Shown piece after piece: positions 27,752-35,599 of a stretch of 64,000 nt of DNA. The notes below the pieces were generated by a model. It did not search any database, had not been told where the DNA came from, and saw nothing but the letters and a program-made list of their open reading frames with translations. The DNA comes from a virus. The position numbers and the translations under genes are program-made. The DNA lies in IMG/VR virus record IMGVR_UViG_3300008108_000041, positions 62,001 to 126,000 of that record. The stretch is one strand, 5' to 3'. How positions within the stretch are numbered: the first letter of the stretch is position 1; each line of letters opens with the position of its first letter.

Positions 27752-29122
27752 TTAACTTGACTTTTGTCCAGGTTGTGTGCCAGGTCTAGGGTTAGCAGGT
27801 TTGTCCCCACCTTGATCACCGTTGTCAGCACGGGGTTTCAATATCTCGCTGAGACTCTGTCTACTTGGTATGTTACCCAGGTCTGTAGTATTCACAGTGT
27901 ATGTATTGTTCACAAAGGTCGAGCGCAAAGTATCATTGGTAGGACCATTGTTAAGATTTGTACGCACATTGCTTTCAATTTTGACCCAGCGTCGGCCATC
28001 ATAGCGGAACAGTCGATTTGGTTGATAATCTAGTCGCAAGGCATAATCTCCACTTACAGGATTGGTTGGGAAACTCACGCCAGGTGTAACAGGCAGGCCA
28101 TTTGGTGCCATATCGTCGCCAGTGAGGTAACCCATGGTATAACCAAATGACTTTGGTGTGACATTCATGCCACCTTGTGTGCCATCTACTGTGACAGTGC
28201 TTTCTGACCCAAGGCCTACTGGATTGGCAGGTTGACCATCTTGTGTGGGCTCAATGTAAAATTTAGTTACGTCATAGCCACTCAATGGAACTTCTGCGTC
28301 GGCCTGTGTGAGTATGGCGTCATTGATCTGAGTGTCTTTGGCACGAGTTCCTTGAACATCACTAATGGTGGCAGGAGTATAGGGCACCCAAAATTCAGTG
28401 TTGGTTATTTCTGTGCCTGCTGGCGTATTTTTCTGAGCTTGATAATACACATCTCCATAGTTCACAATAGAACCCATGGGGTAAAAATCGCCCGGATCCC
28501 AAATGTACTCAGCCACAAAAGGTTTATCAGTGATTGATTTGTATTCTTGTTGATCGTTCAGTGGCGTGGCTTTCACACGCCACAAGTGTGGCAACCAAGT
28601 TTGGCTAAATCCTTCAGAAGCAAACGACGCATCTTGTATCACGTAGTATTTTGGAAATGCTTTTGGGATAGCAGGATTCAGTGGATTGTAATCTTTTAAA
28701 TTTGGAATCTCAAGCACATCGCCGTTCATGAGTTTACGACCAAATGTGTCAATCATGTCGTTGTAGTGGAACGTGATAAACAGCGTGTCGTTGTTCAAAA
28801 ACAAACCAAATTGTGTGAGATCAAAGTCAATATCTTGTGTGTTGTACACACCACGCATGACATAAACATCTGTGTCATACACTCTATCTCTGTTTTCCAG
28901 CAACAGCAAGTCTTGAATGTTCAGTACACTTTGCGTTTCATAAACAGGTTGTGTAGCATCAGCATTGCCGCTGAATGCAGAATCTTGGCCGCCAGTTTCT
29001 GGCCCTAGATACTTGTGAACAAGGATATCCAAGCCGCCCACAGTGTACATTTCACTGATAGTACGGTCAAAAAATTGGTAGTCTCTTGTGCGATTTGGGC
29101 GGTATAAACTTAGGCGTGGCAT
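27752..29122 (-). CDS. 14: Neck protein gp14-like
   Basis: A 456-residue protein placed immediately before gp15 on the same strand. The N-terminal 190 residues hold stretches typical of cyanophage-type gp14: DRTISEMYTVGGLDILVHKYLGP, VMRGVYNTQDIDFDLTQFGLFLNNDTLFITFHYNDM, RKLMNGDVLEIPNLKDY and KYYVIQDASFASEGFSQTWLPHLWRVK. gp14 with gp13 forms the neck that accepts the completed tail. It is longer than T4 gp14 (256 residues) because of an added central region with WVP and EFWVPYTP repeats and a Gly/Pro/Asp-rich tail. The late motif CATAAATA lies six bases upstream of the ATG. Confidence 0.7.
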   Translation of the reverse strand: MPRLSLYRPNRTRDYQFFDRTISEMYTVGGLDILVHKYLGPETGGQDSAFSGNADATQPVYETQSVLNIQDLLLLENRDRVYDTDVYVMRGVYNTQDIDFDLTQFGLFLNNDTLFITFHYNDMIDTFGRKLMNGDVLEIPNLKDYNPLNPAIPKAFPKYYVIQDASFASEGFSQTWLPHLWRVKATPLNDQQEYKSITDKPFVAEYIWDPGDFYPMGSIVNYGDVYYQAQKNTPAGTEITNTEFWVPYTPATISDVQGTRAKDTQINDAILTQADAEVPLSGYDVTKFYIEPTQDGQPANPVGLGSESTVTVDGTQGGMNVTPKSFGYTMGYLTGDDMAPNGLPVTPGVSFPTNPVSGDYALRLDYQPNRLFRYDGRRWVKIESNVRTNLNNGPTNDTLRSTFVNNTYTVNTTDLGNIPSRQSLSEILKPRADNGDQGGDKPANPRPGTQPGQKSS

Positions 29123-29128
29123 AACATA

Positions 29129-29136
29129 TATTTATG
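29129..29136 (-). promoter_or_regulatory. T4-type late promoter for gp14-gp15-Nudix
   Basis: On the minus strand this reads CATAAATA, with six bases to the gp14 start codon at 29122. It leads away from the divergent host-type promoter at 29143-29171. Confidence 0.65.
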
Positions 29137-29142
29137 GGCAGG

Positions 29143-29171
29143 TTGACCAATAATTCCAAACCTGCTATACT
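29143..29171 (+). promoter_or_regulatory. Host sigma70-type promoter, leaderless spacing
   Basis: TTGACC, a 17-base spacer, and TATACT preceded by TGC (extended -10). The ATG at 29178 lies six bases beyond the -10 box, at the expected transcription start, and no ribosome site exists. Confidence 0.85.
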
Positions 29172-29177
29172 TTGGGC

Positions 29178-29447
29178 ATGAAAGTAGTTAAACTGAACAA
29201 CCGATTCCGCCAATTCAAACAGCATGGGCATGTGATTGCTGTGCGATGTGATAGTTGGCTGGGAGAAGGCACATCTTTTGAACAAGTATGCAAAGCCAAA
29301 CTGGGAGGCCAAGGTTACATGCCCACCAACGACTGGCATGCTTACTTTGGTAAAAACAACGGCCGCGCCAATCGTCCATTCTGGATTTCCTTCCGCAGGG
29401 AATCAGATCTTACTTTAGTACTACTTTCTGCCTGCTTGACCAAATAA
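29178..29447 (+). CDS. Small unknown protein, probably early expressed
   Basis: An 89-residue basic protein that I do not recognise. It contains Trp-rich stretches (RCDSWLGEGTSFEQVC, DWHAYFGKNNGRANRPFWISFRRE) and two or three Cys. The ATG at 29178 is preferred over a TTG two codons earlier because it stands exactly where the promoter at 29143-29171 should start transcription. Being under a host-type rather than a late promoter, and short, it fits the pattern of early phage proteins that act on the host. It ends just before a second, very similar promoter. Confidence 0.6.
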   Translation: MKVVKLNNRFRQFKQHGHVIAVRCDSWLGEGTSFEQVCKAKLGGQGYMPTNDWHAYFGKNNGRANRPFWISFRRESDLTLVLLSACLTK

Positions 29448-29464
29448 TCAAAATCTGCTATAAT
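29436..29464 (+). promoter_or_regulatory. Host sigma70-type promoter
   Basis: TTGACC, a 17-base spacer, then a perfect TATAAT, again preceded by TGC. The spacer shares much of its sequence with the promoter at 29143, so the two are probably duplicates. Transcription should begin near 29471. Confidence 0.9.
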
Positions 29465-29491
29465 ACACACTTGTTCACTACAGGAGTCTGT

Positions 29492-29779
29492 ATGCAAAAG
29501 GCAGCAAAATTTGTTGCAAAGTACTCTACTGCCAACAAGTCCAAAGCAGTGGTTCCTTATGATCGTATACAAGCCACAGAAAAATGGGTGGAATACAGCC
29601 TGGACATTGTGGATATGAATCGTATTTTGATGCAGTCAGACTTTGACACCAAATGGCGTCTAATGGAGGCTTTGGACATTGCAGAGCGCAAGAGAAAGTA
29701 CATGTACAACCACAAAAACTTTAAACTCAAACGTGCTACGGAATTGTTTGAACTCTGCCGAGATTTACCTGTAAAATAA
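29492..29779 (+). CDS. Small unknown helical protein under a strong early promoter
   Basis: A 95-residue Lys/Arg-rich protein, mostly helical, with no recognised motif. The ATG at 29492 is chosen because AGGAG lies seven bases before it; a TTG seven codons upstream would fall at the very start of the message. The promoter at 29436-29464 gives a leader of about 21 bases. The next gene (29792) follows 12 bases later and is probably transcribed with it. Composition (KRKYMYNHKNFKLKRATELF) suggests nucleic acid or protein binding, but that is weak. Confidence 0.6.
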   Translation: MQKAAKFVAKYSTANKSKAVVPYDRIQATEKWVEYSLDIVDMNRILMQSDFDTKWRLMEALDIAERKRKYMYNHKNFKLKRATELFELCRDLPVK

Positions 29780-29791
29780 GTAAGGACACAC

Positions 29792-30928
29792 ATGAGCACC
29801 ACATTCAAAATTAAACTGCTAAACCCTCGCAGTTCTGACACTAACATCCTAGGTATGGAGCCTACTTGGCAAATCCAGCCCACAGAGTATCGCACCAGTC
29901 GACTGAGCAAAGCGTTCTCTTGGTACAACTATTTCTACGGCAAAAAAGATGCCCGGGACATGATTGTAAACTATCTCGAAGCACATGACCGCAAAGCCGA
30001 TGTGCGGTTACTCAAAGGCATTCCAGACTCAGCAATTCGACTGACCACAGGTTGGCTGTGTCGCATGAGTATGGTGGGCTTGGAACTGCATGGCGAGGAA
30101 CAGCTCAAGCTGGAAAACCAACTGCGAGAAATCCTGGACAGCAAGCAGAATGAAGTTGCGTCCGAAGCAGTAGTGGAAGACGCTACACCAAGAATTACCA
30201 TCCAAGACCGACTGCGCGAAAAGGCAGCAGAGTGTAACGGTGAATTGGAAGGCTTATTTGATGAATTTATGTTGAGTGGCGCTAAGATGACTGCTGACTT
30301 CAAGCCTGTGGTAATCATGCGTGGATTGAACATAGCACCACAACTGATCAGTCAAATTTCTGACAACTGGAAACGCAAGCTCGCAGAGTTTGAGCGTGTG
30401 GCAGAAGGCAAAGACCCTCAATTGGTTGAAGGCTACAGTTACCTTTCTAAAATACAACTGCGCAATGTGATCAAGTTTTGCGAAGCTGTGGTCAACGACT
30501 GTGGTGCTTATGTGCAGATCAAGAAAGTGGAACGCAAGCCACGCAAGGTCAAGGCAGTGCCACCTGAAAAACGTGCGGCCAAGTTCAAGATTTTGGCAGA
30601 ATTTGCAGAGCTCAAACTCAAGAGTTTGCCCGCCGCAAGCCTTGTGGACAAAACAGAAGCCTGGTTGTATGACAGCAAAAAACGCAAGCTCATCCACCTT
30701 GTGGCAGACAGCCACACACAGGCATTCACTGTGAAGAACAACTCAATCATTGGGTTCTCAACTGTGGAAACCATGCAAAAAACTCTGCGGAAACCAGCAG
30801 AACAACTGAAAGGTATTACAGGTGCTGGCAAGCCAGCCGCCCGCAAAGCATTCAAGGATATCAAAGCCACAGAAACTGCATGGAATGCCCGTGGCACAGA
30901 GAACTTGATCATACTCAAGAGCTGGTAA
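29792..30928 (+). CDS. Conserved phage protein of unknown function
   Basis: A 378-residue basic protein. Three parts are visible: an N-terminal segment with SKAFSWYNYFYGKKDARDMIVNYLE (about residues 38-62), a charged helical middle (about 105-260), and a C-terminal domain with VDKTEAWLYDSKKRKLIHLVAD, FTVKNNSIIGFSTVETMQKTLRKP and a tail ETAWNARGTENLIIL. No P-loop or nuclease motif is apparent. I believe similar proteins occur in other T4-type and marine phages, always as unknowns, but this cannot be checked here. The C-terminal pattern of strand-turn-strand with late conserved tryptophans could bind DNA. It shares a transcript with the small gene at 29492. Confidence 0.6.
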   Translation: MSTTFKIKLLNPRSSDTNILGMEPTWQIQPTEYRTSRLSKAFSWYNYFYGKKDARDMIVNYLEAHDRKADVRLLKGIPDSAIRLTTGWLCRMSMVGLELHGEEQLKLENQLREILDSKQNEVASEAVVEDATPRITIQDRLREKAAECNGELEGLFDEFMLSGAKMTADFKPVVIMRGLNIAPQLISQISDNWKRKLAEFERVAEGKDPQLVEGYSYLSKIQLRNVIKFCEAVVNDCGAYVQIKKVERKPRKVKAVPPEKRAAKFKILAEFAELKLKSLPAASLVDKTEAWLYDSKKRKLIHLVADSHTQAFTVKNNSIIGFSTVETMQKTLRKPAEQLKGITGAGKPAARKAFKDIKATETAWNARGTENLIILKSW

Positions 30929-30931
30929 ATA
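30924..30931 (+). promoter_or_regulatory. Late promoter-like motif before the radical SAM gene
   Basis: GGTAAATA overlaps the stop of the preceding gene; seven bases separate it from the ATG at 30939 and no ribosome site is present. Confidence 0.45.
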
Positions 30932-30938
30932 TGGCTAT

Positions 30939-31856
30939 ATGAAATTGAAATTTGATGAAAAAGTAGAATTTTACATTACCAATGTCTGCAACTACACCTG
31001 CGATAATTGCAACCGTTTTAACAATCATAAATTTTCAGGATGGCAACGCTGGAGCGATTACGAAGGCATCTATCAACAGTGGGCAAAACAAATTGAACTA
31101 CGTGCCATAACTATCTTAGGTGGCGAGCCCACACTAAATCCCACACTGTCAGAATGGGTAGTGGGCTTGAATGAAATATTCAATTGCGATGTAGAAATAC
31201 TGACCAATGGCACTCGACTGAATCATGTCCCAGGACTGTATGAGGCAATGACCAGACCCCGACCGCCAGAAAGGCCAGTGAATCACATTGGAGTGAGTCT
31301 GCACAACATAGCAGACTTTGAAATGTTGCGTCAAAACATATTGGATTTTCTTGATACCGTTGTAGTAGAATTTGGTTTTAAATTAGACCTCCCCCCACCA
31401 CCAAATTGGCAAGGATGGGATTCATACTGGACTGTGGTTGATAAAAATGGTGTGATTGTTTGCATGCACCTAGCCAACAATTTCCAAACATCCGCTGTGC
31501 AGTTAAACAACACTGGCCGATTTATTGTTCATGACAGCGACCCTATACGCAGTCATCAACAGTGCGGATTTGTTAAATTTAAATGCTATCACTTTGTTCG
31601 CGGAAAAATATACAAATGCGGCCCCGCGGCGCTGTTTCCAGAATTTGATGAACAAAATCAATTTGACATTTCTGAATCAGATCGCCAGATCATGAACAGC
31701 TACCGACCACTGACCTTGGACAACTTTGAACTCTACAAAGATGATTGGGTGGAAAGTTTAAAGCACCCAATTCCACAATGTAAATTTTGTCCAGACAAAG
31801 GAATCAATAGAATTATTACCCCCACAGTCAAAGGCACTGCATCCAATGACACATAA
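30939..31856 (+). CDS. Radical SAM enzyme with SPASM-like C-terminal cysteines
   Basis: A 305-residue radical S-adenosylmethionine protein. The iron-sulphur cluster motif is CNYTCDNC (Cys17, Cys21, Cys24), followed by ITILGGEPTLNP (about residue 59), the SAM-contact loop. Cysteines at the C-terminal side (HQQCGFVKFKCYHFVRGKIYKCGP and QCKFCPD) suggest a SPASM/twitch auxiliary cluster. The family performs radical reactions on peptides, sugars or nucleosides; the substrate is unknown. The next gene overlaps its end by 11 bases and encodes an SGNH-fold protein, the same pairing seen in the cassette at 48657-54784. This enzyme belongs to a different subtype from those two: its cluster motif is N-terminal. 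Confidence 0.88.
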   Translation: MKLKFDEKVEFYITNVCNYTCDNCNRFNNHKFSGWQRWSDYEGIYQQWAKQIELRAITILGGEPTLNPTLSEWVVGLNEIFNCDVEILTNGTRLNHVPGLYEAMTRPRPPERPVNHIGVSLHNIADFEMLRQNILDFLDTVVVEFGFKLDLPPPPNWQGWDSYWTVVDKNGVIVCMHLANNFQTSAVQLNNTGRFIVHDSDPIRSHQQCGFVKFKCYHFVRGKIYKCGPAALFPEFDEQNQFDISESDRQIMNSYRPLTLDNFELYKDDWVESLKHPIPQCKFCPDKGINRIITPTVKGTASNDT

Positions 31857-32520
31857 AACGTTATTAACATTTGGCGACAGCTGGCCACAAGGCGGAGAGC
31901 TAACCCCACCCCATGAGGTACCATACGGCGACCTACTGCAACGTCAAATGGGTTTTGATAAATTTTTCAACTACGGATCTGCTGGAGCCAGTAATGAGGA
32001 CATGTTGTATCAGTTTCAAGAATACATTGCTGATCATCACAACACTGATGACGAAATCACTGCTGTGTTTTTTTTAACAAATCCAGGTAGGTCTACACAC
32101 TGGCCTAGATTTGGAACATGGAACGAACAAGATCGTGAGTGGAAACACTGGCCTACAGACGCCAAAGAATGGGCACGTGAGGTGTTCATGCACTTTCATC
32201 GCAAAGGACACGAAGTCATGCGTTCTTCGGCCACAATAACAGCCTTGCAATCTTGGTCCAAGCATTACAAAATCAATGACTTTTACTTTGCTGGATGGGT
32301 GCGATATCCTGAATGGCTGCCTGGAGTTGACACAAGTAAAATTTGGAAACAAGGAACAGAAACAGCCGCAGACTGGTTTGGTGCAACAGACTACCACGGA
32401 GAACACCTACTAAATGTTGCAGACAATGAATTTATTAGACCTAATTTTGCACACCCCAATCAACTTGGGCATGAACTGATTGCATCCAAGCTAGAAAAAT
32501 GGATAACCCCTGGTAAATAA
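31846..32520 (+). CDS. SGNH/GDSL-fold hydrolase-like protein
   Basis: A 224-residue protein with the blocks of the SGNH fold: FGDSWPQGGELT (block I, Ser12 region), GSAGASNEDML (block II Gly), and HPNQLGHELIA (block V His) near residue 203. Such proteins are esterases, lipases or acyl-transferring enzymes that act on sugars; many phage examples deacetylate or acetylate polysaccharides. No signal peptide is seen, so it works in the cytoplasm or on the particle. The start ATGACACATAA overlaps the radical SAM gene by 11 bases, so the two are translationally coupled. Confidence 0.75.
   Translation: MTHKTLLTFGDSWPQGGELTPPHEVPYGDLLQRQMGFDKFFNYGSAGASNEDMLYQFQEYIADHHNTDDEITAVFFLTNPGRSTHWPRFGTWNEQDREWKHWPTDAKEWAREVFMHFHRKGHEVMRSSATITALQSWSKHYKINDFYFAGWVRYPEWLPGVDTSKIWKQGTETAADWFGATDYHGEHLLNVADNEFIRPNFAHPNQLGHELIASKLEKWITPGK
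32512..32519 (+). promoter_or_regulatory. Late promoter-like motif before gp13
   Basis: GGTAAATA spans the stop of the SGNH gene, 18 bases before the gp13 ATG at 32538, with CGGAG between as ribosome site. Confidence 0.5.
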
Positions 32521-32537
32521 CATTATCGGAGTCCACA

Positions 32538-33308
32538 ATGGCTGAACAGCAACAAGATACACTTTCCACGCTCAAGCAAAATCTCATAGATTATGCACAG
32601 CTTCAGCTGGGCAGTCAAATTATCGATCTTGAACTAGATCCCGAACATTACGAAGCAGCATATCAAAAGACCATTGGCACCTATCGTCAACGTGCCAACA
32701 ATGCCTATGAAGAAAGCTACAGCTTCATGTACCTGGTCAAGGACGAAAACATCTACCAGCTGCCGCAAGAAGTCATAAGTGTGCGTCAGATATTTCGCAG
32801 AACATTTGGTGACTCAACTGGACCCTTTGCATCAAACTTTGATCCGTTTAGTCAGGCCAGCTTGAATGTGTATCTGATGAACTTCAACGTGGCAGGCGGC
32901 TTGGCCACATACGACTTTTACTCACAGTATGTGGAACTGGCTGCCAGAATGTTTGGTGGCTACATGAACTACACATACAATCCTGTAACCAAAAAACTGC
33001 AATTGATTCGTGATCCCAAAGGCACCGGCGAAGCTGTGTTGTTGTGGACTTACAATCTAAAACCTGAAATCAACTTGTTGAGTGATTTCCAAATCCAACA
33101 ATGGATCAAAGACTACATGGTTGCCAACTGCAAAATGATCATTGGTGAAGCCCGTGAGAAGTTTGGTCAAATTGCAGGCCCACAAGGCGGCGGCACTCTA
33201 AATGGCACTGCCATGAAAGTCGAAGCGCAAACTCAAATGGATGCTCTTCTTGAACAACTCAAAATGTATGTAGACGGCTCACAACCGTTGACTTGGGTAA
33301 TTGGTTAA
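32538..33308 (+). CDS. 13: Neck protein gp13
   Basis: A 256-residue protein with the T4-type gp13 sequence: LIDYAQLQLGSQIIDLELDPEHYEAAYQKTIGTYRQRANNAYEESY, then IYQLPQEVISVRQIFRR and WTYNLKPEINLLSDFQIQQWIKDYMVANCKMIIGEAREKFG. gp13 assembles with gp14 at the portal to close the packaged head and receive the tail. T4 gp13 is 309 residues. Here gp13 is on the plus strand, while gp14 and gp15 lie on the minus strand 3 kb away, so the usual 13-14-15 order is broken up. CGGAG is a reasonable ribosome site. Confidence 0.88.
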   Translation: MAEQQQDTLSTLKQNLIDYAQLQLGSQIIDLELDPEHYEAAYQKTIGTYRQRANNAYEESYSFMYLVKDENIYQLPQEVISVRQIFRRTFGDSTGPFASNFDPFSQASLNVYLMNFNVAGGLATYDFYSQYVELAARMFGGYMNYTYNPVTKKLQLIRDPKGTGEAVLLWTYNLKPEINLLSDFQIQQWIKDYMVANCKMIIGEAREKFGQIAGPQGGGTLNGTAMKVEAQTQMDALLEQLKMYVDGSQPLTWVIG

Positions 33309-33315
33309 CACACAG

Positions 33316-33344
33316 TAGACACATAGTCATAAATCTGTTATAAT
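33316..33344 (+). promoter_or_regulatory. Host sigma70-type promoter, leaderless spacing
   Basis: TAGACA, a 17-base spacer, then TATAAT. The ATG at 33351 lies six bases beyond the -10 box, exactly as in the promoter at 29143, and no Shine-Dalgarno is present. Confidence 0.8.
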
Positions 33345-33350
33345 CATCAA

Positions 33351-33872
33351 ATGGACCTGATGATTGATCTTGAGGGCTTGGGAACAGGCCCCGACACTAC
33401 TATTCTTACCATTGCTGCTCAGGCGTTTGATCCGTTTGGCTCTGGCTGTTACGAACAATCATTTTATGCTAGAGTCACACTGGAAAGTCAAGAAACTCGT
33501 AGCATACAGCAAGGCACCATAGAATGGTGGGCCACACAACCTGCTGTGGTGCGTGACGAAGCCTTTGCTGATGAAGATCGCATACCATTAGACCAAGCAC
33601 TGGATGGACTAGGCCGATTAATTTGGCATGCCAAGCGTGTGTGGGCGCAAGGACCGACATACGACATGAACATCCTGGAGCATGCCTACAAGAGCTACAA
33701 CAAACCCTTACCCTGGCAGTACTACATGGTACGAGACAGCCGCACAGTGTTCAGTTTATGGCCCGGCCAACCCATGCCTCCCACCACTCACCATGCACTA
33801 GAAGACTGCCGCAGACAAATAGGCATGTTACAAAATACACTTAAATATCTCAATGTTCGGGAGTTGAAATAA
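33351..33872 (+). CDS. dexA: DexA-like 3'-5' exonuclease (DEDD family)
   Basis: A 173-residue protein of the DnaQ/RNase T fold. The metal-binding residues are visible: Asp and Glu in MIDLEGLG (residues 4-11), the middle Asp in GPTYDMNILEHAY, and HHALEDCRRQ near residue 147 (His and Asp). SIQQGTIEWWATQPAVVRD closely follows the STIEWWKNQSPEAR part of T4 DexA, the exonuclease A that trims single-stranded DNA ends. It is somewhat shorter than DexA (227 residues). Its own host-type promoter suggests early expression. Nothing in the sequence decides between DNA and RNA as substrate. Confidence 0.85.
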   Translation: MDLMIDLEGLGTGPDTTILTIAAQAFDPFGSGCYEQSFYARVTLESQETRSIQQGTIEWWATQPAVVRDEAFADEDRIPLDQALDGLGRLIWHAKRVWAQGPTYDMNILEHAYKSYNKPLPWQYYMVRDSRTVFSLWPGQPMPPTTHHALEDCRRQIGMLQNTLKYLNVRELK

Positions 33873-33878
33873 GTTGCT

Positions 33879-34952
33879 ATGACTCAGGTGGTTACGTTTG
33901 ATTTTGGCGGAAAATTTAGCCCGGTATCCTATGAAAACTTGTTGACCAGCATTGCTGTTCTTGCTAAAAAAAGCAAAGATGTTTTGGTATTAGGTTGTCG
34001 GGAAGAAGATTGCAATCCATTAGAGCACTATGCTCAAACTCTTGCACTGCAAGAACACATACACAATCTAGGCATGAAATTTTGTGTGTTTTTTAATTTT
34101 TACACTCAATACACTCAAGAACATTTGCCAGGAATAGATGTTGATTATATTGACTTCATGTTGTTAAAAACAATCCACAATGCTCCTGCGCCTGTTGCAA
34201 AGCAAGGCAGTCGCATTTTATTTTTAATTGGCAAACCTGATAGACCACATCGAGCACCACTGTTATACAAGTTTTATGAGCGTGAGCAACTGGATAAACT
34301 GAGCTGGTCGTTGTTTATACCTGTTCAAATTGAAAATCAAGTACGCAAGTTGATTCCTCATGCAGCTGATCAGCAATGGCAAGAGTTTATGCAACTGCAA
34401 GGCAGTCCTGATGGGGTGACACCAATAGTGAGTGGGTCCAGCATTCACGTTTGTAATTATTGTGATTATGATGCAAAAATATTTGCTGATACCAGCGTGA
34501 GTTTGGTCAGTGAAAGCATGTTTGAACAATCCAATGCGTTGACTGCTCGGGCCACAGAAAAAACTTACAAAGCAATCAACAATCGCCATCCTTTTGTGAT
34601 TGCCGGCCCAGCAGGAACCTTGGAACGATTGCAGTCGCTAGGCTACAAAACGTTTGAAAAACACCTACCCAATCCAGGGTATGATCAGGAAGTTAACAAT
34701 GACATCCGTTTGGAACTAATTTATGAAAACATTTTGGCGTTGCATAAGTTGGCCACAGAGCATCCAGAATCTCTTGCAAATGATATAGAACATAACTATA
34801 CTGTCAACAAGCAACGATATCAACAACAACTTGATCGTGCCGCTGCCATGTTAGCAAAATACGGTTACAACGGATCAGCAATTGACGTTCTCATGCTGCA
34901 TGACCAAGTGGCCCCAAACACACTGACAGAAAAATTTATGGAACTTGTATGA
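33879..34952 (+). CDS. Unknown protein with a glycosyltransferase-like C-terminal signature
   Basis: A 357-residue protein, unrecognised as a whole. Residues about 225-275 carry SESMFEQSNALTARATEKTYKAINNRHPFVIAGPAGTLERLQSLGYKTFEKH, a signature also present near the end of the protein at 52240 (EKIFKPMAYYHPFIVFGSYETLKYLHREGFETFG). This EKxxKPxxxxHPF pattern is common in uncharacterised phage and bacterial proteins and resembles the acceptor-side region of fucosyltransferase-like GT-B enzymes. Sugar transfer is therefore a reasonable but unproven guess. Its stop overlaps the next start in ATGA, linking it to the nucleotide kinase gene. Confidence 0.55.
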   Translation: MTQVVTFDFGGKFSPVSYENLLTSIAVLAKKSKDVLVLGCREEDCNPLEHYAQTLALQEHIHNLGMKFCVFFNFYTQYTQEHLPGIDVDYIDFMLLKTIHNAPAPVAKQGSRILFLIGKPDRPHRAPLLYKFYEREQLDKLSWSLFIPVQIENQVRKLIPHAADQQWQEFMQLQGSPDGVTPIVSGSSIHVCNYCDYDAKIFADTSVSLVSESMFEQSNALTARATEKTYKAINNRHPFVIAGPAGTLERLQSLGYKTFEKHLPNPGYDQEVNNDIRLELIYENILALHKLATEHPESLANDIEHNYTVNKQRYQQQLDRAAAMLAKYGYNGSAIDVLMLHDQVAPNTLTEKFMELV

Positions 34953-35599
34953 TCATTGGTATATGTGGATTCATTGGGTCTGGCAAAGACACCATAGCTG
35001 ATTATCTTGTAAACTTGCACCACTTTCGTAGAGAAAGTTTTGCGAGCACATTAAAAGATGCTGTGGCACAAGTGTTTGGGTGGGACAGAACCATGCTGGA
35101 AGGCCGCACAAAAATGGCCCGTGAATGGCGAGAACAAGTGGATCCGTGGTGGGCAGAACGCTTGCACATGCCCACTCTAACGCCTCGTTGGATACTACAA
35201 TACTGGGGCACAGAAGTGTGCAGAGCCGGGTTTCATGATGATATTTGGATTGCCAGCTTGGAAAACAAACTGCGCCACAGCCAGGATGATGTTGTGATCT
35301 CAGACTGCCGTTTCCCCAATGAAATTTTAGCCATTAAGAACGCAGGCGGACGTGTGGTGCGTGTGGTGCGTGGTCCTGAACCTGCTTGGTATAATGCAGC
35401 CGTAAGTGTCAATCGTGGTGCCAATGGCAATTCAACCTGGGCGCTGAGTCAACGCAAACTGGAAAAACTAGCAATTCATGCGTCAGAAACTGCCTGGGTG
35501 GGAACTGAATTTGATGCTGTGCTAGACAACAACGGCACACTAGACGACTTGTATCAACAGGTCAAGAGTCTGGTTCAAGATCCCCGGGCTTCCACGTAG
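34949..35599 (+). CDS. 1: Deoxynucleoside monophosphate kinase (T4 gp1-like)
   Basis: A 216-residue P-loop kinase. GFIGSGKDT (residues 7-15) is the ATP-binding loop; the rest follows T4 gp1: FRRESFASTLKDAVAQVFGWDR, TPRWILQYWGTEVCR, DDVVISDCRFPNEI (Walker B-like plus base-binding segment) and VVRVVRGPEPAW. The enzyme phosphorylates dNMPs from degraded host DNA (in T4 dGMP, dTMP and hydroxymethyl-dCMP) for phage DNA synthesis. T4 gp1 is 241 residues. The start overlaps the stop of the gene at 33879 in ATGA. Its last 38 bases overlap the end of the HNH gene on the opposite strand. Confidence 0.9.
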   Translation: MIIGICGFIGSGKDTIADYLVNLHHFRRESFASTLKDAVAQVFGWDRTMLEGRTKMAREWREQVDPWWAERLHMPTLTPRWILQYWGTEVCRAGFHDDIWIASLENKLRHSQDDVVISDCRFPNEILAIKNAGGRVVRVVRGPEPAWYNAAVSVNRGANGNSTWALSQRKLEKLAIHASETAWVGTEFDAVLDNNGTLDDLYQQVKSLVQDPRAST

